A DNA stretch of 64,000 nucleotides from Misgurnus anguillicaudatus (taxonomy: Eukaryota; Chordata; Actinopteri; Cypriniformes; Cobitidae): the NCBI RefSeq assembly GCF_027580225.2, contig NC_073354.2:30400001-30464000 (forward strand). Direction: 5' to 3'. The position numbers and the translations under genes are program-made. Numbering within the stretch: position 1 is the stretch's first letter; each line of letters begins with the position of its first letter. The notes beneath the pieces were generated by a model. It was given only the letters and a program-made list of their open reading frames with translations, was not told the DNA's origin and ran no database searches. Below are positions 59,401 to 64,000 of this stretch, piece after piece.

Positions 59401-61711
59401 ACGCGACTAAGATGGCGGCATTACCGGAAGCTCGTTATTTTCGTTTATAGTTTCAAATATGGATATTTTTACAACAAAACGGCGCGGATTACCCTCAGAA
59501 GGCCTATGTTTATCATCGTGGAGCCGTTTGGATTTATTTTGTGAAGGATGTATGCACATTTTTTGGAGTTGAAGGAGTGGACCCTGTAACTTTACATTTG
59601 ATTAACTGAAACATCGAAGACATTTTCTAAAATAACTGAAAATGTGTTTGTCCGAAAAAAGATAGACATATGCATCTCGGACGGCTTGGGGTTGAGTAAA
59701 TCATGGGTTTAATATCATTTTTGGCCGAACTATCCCTTTAAGGTAAAAAACATGTTACTGTAGTTAGTTTCCTTGTTTCATAGTAAATATTTCCTTAAAT
59801 TGCAACACAAGGACAATCATGTTTTCATGTAAAAAAAAAAATGCAAGTACAAAAAGGTCATCTTTGTCTGAATTTGTATAGGCCACTAGAGTGCATTTAA
59901 ACATTACAATACCGAACACATTTACCAAAACAAAAGGATATCTTTTGAAGCAGGAAAAACTTCACTTCACTTTTTGTGATCTCCCGAAAAACAGGAAGAT
60001 GTGTGAAATTGAATCTAGAGAATACAATGAGACAATCGACTGTATAAAAGGAACAGTATAGCAAATTACCCATAAATGGTTTTATTATTTATTGTCTCAG
60101 GGCTTGCTCATTTGAATATGTTTGAATTGTCATCTTTTTTTTTCATTTAATAGTCATATTACATTAAGTTTACGTGAATGCATAGCATCAGGAAAACTCT
60201 AAACTCTACTTTTTGAGCAACATTACAAGAGAATGCTTGTATGATTATAACCTTACTCTTTCTCTCTGTTTATGCTCCCTTGCTCATCTGGTTATTCAGT
60301 TACTACACAGTGATATGGTAACTAACGTCTCAAATGAATAGCCCTTCTCATGTCTCGGTTGCCACGGCGAGGAAGTTGAGGCCTGACTGGGACGAACTGA
60401 TCAGATAACGTTCACTAACTGATATGTGATTTCTGTTGTCAGCTCTAGTGTCTTCATACAGACACACACACAGTTTAATTTCATTCGCTAAATTCGAATT
60501 TTAAACATGGTCTTACTACTCAGTCAATATTAAAGATATTACGGTTATATATTACTCTTTTCATTATGTAAGATGGTATTATGTATAAAACAGTTAATTA
60601 CTTTAGCTGGGTCAACTGAAAAAACATTTACCCTGGTCTGATCTATGGTCAGCTCAGTAGGATGTGCTACAAAAAAATGCGCTTTTGATACAGATATCGC
60701 AACTTATTTGATACAATAGCTGTATTGAATGCAAAAAACATTTTGTAAACAAATATAAAGATTATAAAATATTTCTAATATTTCAAAACTGCCTTCTATA
60801 GATGGTTTCAGCAGTAACAACATAAACAAGCGACTTTCGTGGTCAACACGTAACTTACGGTAAACTCCGCTAAGAATAAATAACAACAGTCCTTTTAAAG
60901 GCATTCTAAGCGAATCGGTGTGTTGATTTTTGAAATGTGTTTTCAAACAAACTGAGCGTAGTTAACTCCTCCCCCTCCCCTCCGTGCTTTCATGAACGAA
61001 CCCAAACCCAACCCCCAAATCCTTCTTGGCGTTTATTGGCTGGAACACTTTGTTTTGTTTTGTGGTGCAGGTTTGGCCACTGTGTTTATATTGAAGTTTG
61101 TAGAGCCTGGCCTGTCTACAGAGATCGCTTTTCTTACAGTTTGATCAGCGGACAGGCTGCAAGCAGATAGTGAAGAGATGTTTGCTGAATGTAACAAAAA
61201 ATGTTTTATGGTCTAAAACGCGTGAATTCCCTTAGAGAGCCTTTAAAGTAGTGTATTTATATAAAAAACAACAAAACAACACATAGATTACCTAGGAAAC
61301 CAAAACATTTGTTATTTTCGACGAGGTATTTGTTTAAGAGTTCAGTTTTAGCAACTAGTCAGACCATTAAACAAACACAAACCGGAAGAAAAGTTCAGAC
61401 CAGACGCGTAATCACGTCACCGCACGTGCGTCCCATTGAAACCGTCTATACTATAAAAAATGTATGATCATCAAATAAACACTACCCTGATATTTTCACA
61501 AGAAAAATATGGTCACTATTGCATAACACGACAATCACAGAGGTTTAGCAAAGGTTACTTACGCTGTGCTGGTCTGCATGTCGTGCCAGCTCTTGCTGAA
61601 ATTGTGTCGTAGTTCACTTAGGGGTGTAAGCCCCAATGTCTCTCTTAATTCCAAGCAATGTTTTTCTTTGGAGGCCAGGACTTGTTTCAAAGTAGCAATT
61701 TCTTCCTCTAC
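53402..61711 (-). CDS. tpd52l1: TPD52L1, tumor protein D52-like 1 (3' five exons, partial)
   Basis: Minus-strand exons in order: 61563-61711 (VEEEIATLKQVLASKEKH...FSKSWHDMQTST), 58589-58690 (YKKTSESLTTAGQK...AISRRFEDM), 54097-54135 (cassette SYSIRHSMSMPAM), 53714-53774 (NSPSFRSFEEKVEST...NIK) and 53402-53512 (VGGGAGSFEEVLSS, ending ...SEPAC and stop TAA). All have GT-AG borders, and the phases fit with or without the 39-base cassette. D52-family proteins are small coiled-coil proteins that oligomerise and act in vesicle trafficking and cell cycle; the coiled coil lies in the first exon listed. The cassette resembles the human TPD52L1 segment YSIRHSISMPAMR and separates it from TPD52 and TPD52L2. 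The 5' exons with the start codon were not found and probably lie beyond 64000. The acceptor of the last exon has a weak pyrimidine tract. Confidence 0.92.
54121..54795. other. tpd52l1 intron with inverted SINE remnant
   Basis: Besides the end of the cassette exon, this intron part holds a degraded minus-strand SINE at about 54645-54755 (TTTATCCACAGCAACTAGG, then ACCAGTTGAGCTTCAG). Confidence 0.45.
54796..56942. mobile_element. GGACACT foldback element split by a hAT element
   Basis: Outer arms AAAGGGACACTTCTCCTTT at the left and AGTAGAGTGTCCCTTTAAA at the right, with the TTAGCATAGTTTAGCATAAT block near 56148. Same family as 23600-24297. Interrupted by the hAT element at 54850-56072. Confidence 0.8.
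54850..56072. mobile_element. Non-autonomous hAT element
   Basis: 1223 bases with TIRs CAGTGGTTTTCAAAC and GTTTGAAAACCACTG. It is flanked by a perfect 8-bp duplication CTCTAGAG (54842-54849 and 56073-56080). The TIR and duplication are of the hAT-Charlie type. No transposase frame remains. A C-run and CA microsatellite lie at 54920-54951. Confidence 0.9.
56943..57836. other. tpd52l1 intron, nothing recognised
   Basis: AT-rich intronic sequence without a supported feature. Confidence 0.4.
57837..57965. mobile_element. Short palindromic MITE
   Basis: GCTGGGTTGTTTCAAGCCAT at the left pairs with ATGGCTTGAAATAACCCAG at the right around a GGTTGGGT / ACCCAACC inner stem. About 130 bases. Confidence 0.75.
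57966..58588. other. tpd52l1 intron, nothing firm
   Basis: The part 58250-58580 next to the exon is of higher complexity; its reading frames do not match D52 proteins. Confidence 0.4.
58974..59742. mobile_element. TTAAAGGGATAGTTCGGCC foldback element
   Basis: Begins TTAAAGGGATAGTTCGGCC and ends GGCCGAACTATCCCTTTAA. The arms are long and nearly self-complementary, including GCATCTCGGACGGCTTG. The centre (about 59270-59420) includes AAGATGGCGGC. Confidence 0.85.
59743..61562. other. tpd52l1 intron, mostly unassigned
   Basis: Mostly AT-rich. A GC-richer block at about 60950-61170 contains a GAGCCTGGCCTGTCTACAGA segment that looks like part of a fish repeat. No exon recognised. Confidence 0.35.
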
Positions 61712-62119
61712 CTGATGACAAGAAAATACGTAAAGATGGGGTTAAGAAGCTTTCATCATGATATTTTTCAAAATTACATTTGAAAAAAGTTGCCATTAAC
61801 TTAAAAACAGTGAATTATACATCAGTGTATTACTAAAATAAATAGTGCAATCTTATTTTCATTCTCTCTTTCTCACACACACACACTTACAGACTGTGTC
61901 ACAGTTAATGTTGGCCTCGCATGGTCCAGTGGACCGTAACGATTTGGAAGGATAGTAAAAGGAAAGGAGTAGCCCAAGGAAAAATGGTTACTTGAATATT
62001 ACTGTGGCAACAGCAATGTAAAATACAGCATGAAACCAGATAATAAGCATAACAATGATATAACTATAAAAATAACATCTTGTTATACAACATAAATAAT
62101 GTGCTGCATGTTTTGTTAT
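61712..62119. other. Intronic stretch with short CA run
   Basis: A CA run lies at about 61875-61887, next to a donor-like ACTTAC on the plus strand that does not border D52-type coding sequence. No exon supported. Confidence 0.35.
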
Positions 62120-62124
62120 TTTAT

Positions 62125-62510
62125 TAAAGGGACACTCCACTTTTTTTGAAAATATGCTTATTTTCCAGCTCCCCTTGAGTTAAACATTTGTTTTTTACCG
62201 TTTTGGAATCCATTCAGCTGATATCCGGATCTGGCGCTACCACTTTTAGCATAGCTTAGCATAATCCATTGAATCTTTTTAGACCATTAGCATCTCGCTA
62301 AAAAATAACCAAAAAAAAGTTTCGATATTTTTCCTATTTAAAACTTGATTCTTCTGTAGTTACATCGACAGTAAGACCGACAGAAAAGTAAAAGTTGTGA
62401 TTTTCTATGCACATATGGCTAGGAACTACACTCTCATTCTGGCGTAATAATCAAGGACTTTGCTGCTGTAACATGGCTGCAGAAGGCGCTCTGGTCTGGG
62501 GAGCTATGAC
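62125..62510. mobile_element. GGACACTCCAC foldback element, left arm only
   Basis: Begins TTAAAGGGACACTCCAC and follows the left arm of 23600-24297 through the TTAGCATAGCTTAGCATAAT block. The right arm is missing; the arm is cut by the element at 62511. Confidence 0.75.
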
Positions 62511-63053
62511 TAGGGCCCTATAAAATCCGTTTAATTTTTTCCCAAATTCCGTTTTATTTTTTCCCAAATTCCGTTTTCTCCGTTTTAATTTTTGCAAATT
62601 CCGTTTTATTGCACGTGAGAGAGGTACAGTGAGACAGACGTGGATGAGAGAGTGCATGTATCTTTGCGCTCACCGTGAACAGAGTGTTGACAAAACTTAC
62701 AAAATAACAGTTCTTCGGTCACATAAAAGTCATGTGAGACCTGCTCGGAACTAAGTGCTTAGCGTCGAATTTCTTAATTTTTTCGCTGACGAAAGCAGAG
62801 TCGTGGAGAGCCGCTTCGCCATGGTTTCAGTGTTTTGGAGGGGGTCTGAAACGACGGGAGGGGGCGTGTCGCCCAGATTTACTTCCCTCGGTCTGCATTT
62901 CCCCCAGATATACGTTCGTCTCCCACACAAAAACATAATTTTATTAAAAAAATGTAAAATTCCGCAAAATTCCGCGTTACTAGATTCCGTGTTAATTAGC
63001 CAATTCCGTGATTCCGTCCGCGATTCCGTGATCGCGGAAATTATAGGGCTCTA
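62511..63053. mobile_element. TAGGGCCCTATAAAATCCG TIR element
   Basis: The left end TAGGGCCCTATAAAATCCG pairs with the right end CGGAAATTATAGGGCTCTA. TATGAC lies directly on both sides (62505-62510 and 63054-63059). Subterminal AATTCCG repeats occur at both ends. Non-coding. Confidence 0.75.
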
Positions 63054-63096
63054 TATGACCCCCTGAACCCTTCAAAAAATTCAGCCTATTTCTTGA

Positions 63097-63340
63097 TTAG
63101 TAGTAAATCGCCATCAGCTGCTTTCAGATGGAGCCACATTTACTACACTGAGCCGTTGTTCACCGACAAGCTGGGCTATATCGTAGTTCGCTGAAAATCG
63201 GGATAATTAATTATCAAGGACGTATCGCCTGTGATAATTAATCCGAAATTGTCCAGATTTTCAGCGAACTACGGCTCTGTGTAATAAATGCCGCTCCATC
63301 TGAAAGCAGCTGATGACGATTTACTACTCATCAAGCTTTA
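63097..63340. mobile_element. Foldback element
   Basis: AGTAGTAAATCGCCATCAGC at the left pairs with GCTGATGACGATTTACTACT at the right. An inner stem GTAGTTCGCTGAAAATC / GATTTTCAGCGAACTAC lies at the centre. Confidence 0.8.
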
Positions 63341-63390
63341 CGAACGAGTTGTGCATGACAATCCCCCGATATATATCGCCCAGACCTAAC

Positions 63391-63715
63391 TAGGGATGTC
63401 CCGATCCGTTCACGTGATCGGAAATCGGGCCCGATCACATAGTTACAGACTCGATCGGAATCGGACGTTACCTCCGGATCAGGACTCGGATACATATATA
63501 CTATATACATTCTCATTAGTTTTTAACACATCTATAGAGTTAGACCATTTTAACTTCACACAAAAACAGCAACGCAGGAGGATATGTTTTCACGCTTTTC
63601 TTTATTTAATTTTTATCTAATATAGAAGTATCGGATCGGGACTCTGTATCGGTAGATACTCACAATCAAATGACTCGGACTCCAGGGCAAAAAAAACTTG
63701 ATCGGGACATCCCTA
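63391..63715. mobile_element. TAGGGATGTCCCGATC TIR element
   Basis: 325 bases; the left end TAGGGATGTCCCGATC pairs exactly with GATCGGGACATCCCTA. The flanks share only TAAC, so the duplication is eroded. Small hAT-like MITE. Confidence 0.75.
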
Positions 63716-63952
63716 ATAGTAACCCAACATGCCGCAGATACTATATTTTTAGTTTTCTGAAGCCATACAATAGCATTTGAGGAACATTCCAAAATTAAGA
63801 TGACTGCTAATCTGCTTTGCATCTATCTATGTCCAGAATTCAAATTTTTTTTTTTTGGAAGCTTGTATTGTACGAAAAGAGGTGTTTAACAACTGATAAA
63901 ACTAAGAAGGTAAATAATGACAGATTTTCATTTTTTGGTGTTCTTTAAATAT

Positions 63953-64000
63953 GTGACACTGGACCACAAAATAAGGGTCAATTCAAAAGTGAGATTTATA
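63953..64000. mobile_element. GTGAC-CTGGACCACA foldback element, cut by window end
   Basis: TGTGACACTGGACCACAAAA matches the left end of the element at 37706; the rest is outside the window. Confidence 0.6.

Noticed and set aside
61880..61970. 5' exon of tpd52l1 suggested by a donor-like ACTTAC
   Set aside because: The reverse-strand translation does not resemble the D52-family N terminus and the phase cannot be confirmed.

Overview
This is a vertebrate, almost certainly teleost and probably cyprinid, nuclear window. The evidence is two spliced genes with GT-AG introns whose exons match vertebrate HDDC2 and TPD52L1, fish-style tRNA-derived SINEs, many foldback/MITE families of a type common in carp-like fishes, CA microsatellites and a Ty3/gypsy LTR retrotransposon. 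The family names rest on recalled knowledge; no database was searched.

Layout. (1) 1-23165: a head-to-tail array of transposon-derived units without protein-coding content. Two unit types alternate, A (about 2.0 kb) and B (about 1.7 kb), with the order B-A-B-A-A-A-A-A-B-B-A-A. Each full unit begins TATAGCTGCAAGCAGC and ends in a TAA-rich run, often with a hairpin tail module. The units carry about 60 motifs resembling the CTCF core (CCASYAGRKGGCRSY), all in the same orientation. In two units a 119-bp submodule with one such motif is tandemly expanded. (2) 23166-39520: gene-poor sequence made of nested foldback and TIR elements, SINE remnants, microsatellites and a few GC-richer unique stretches that could be conserved non-coding DNA. 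(3) 39521-47940: an almost complete Ty3/gypsy retrotransposon on the minus strand: LTR pair, tRNA-Ser-like primer site, gag, and pol (protease, RT, RNase H, integrase) with a frameshift in the integrase. (4) 48406-51029: hddc2 on the plus strand, six coding exons, apparently intact. (5) 52681-61711: the 3' part of tpd52l1 on the minus strand, five exons including a 39-bp cassette, convergent with hddc2; its 5' exons lie outside the window or were not recognised. Its introns are full of nested DNA transposons. (6) 61712-64000: nested TIR/foldback elements.

hddc2 encodes an HD-domain 5'-deoxynucleotidase of nucleotide metabolism; tpd52l1 encodes a coiled-coil vesicle-trafficking/cell-cycle protein. 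They are neighbours by conserved synteny, not an operon. The most unusual feature is the array at the left end: a transposon-built satellite carrying a dense, single-orientation cluster of CTCF-like motifs, with hairpin tails whose stems vary by compensatory changes.
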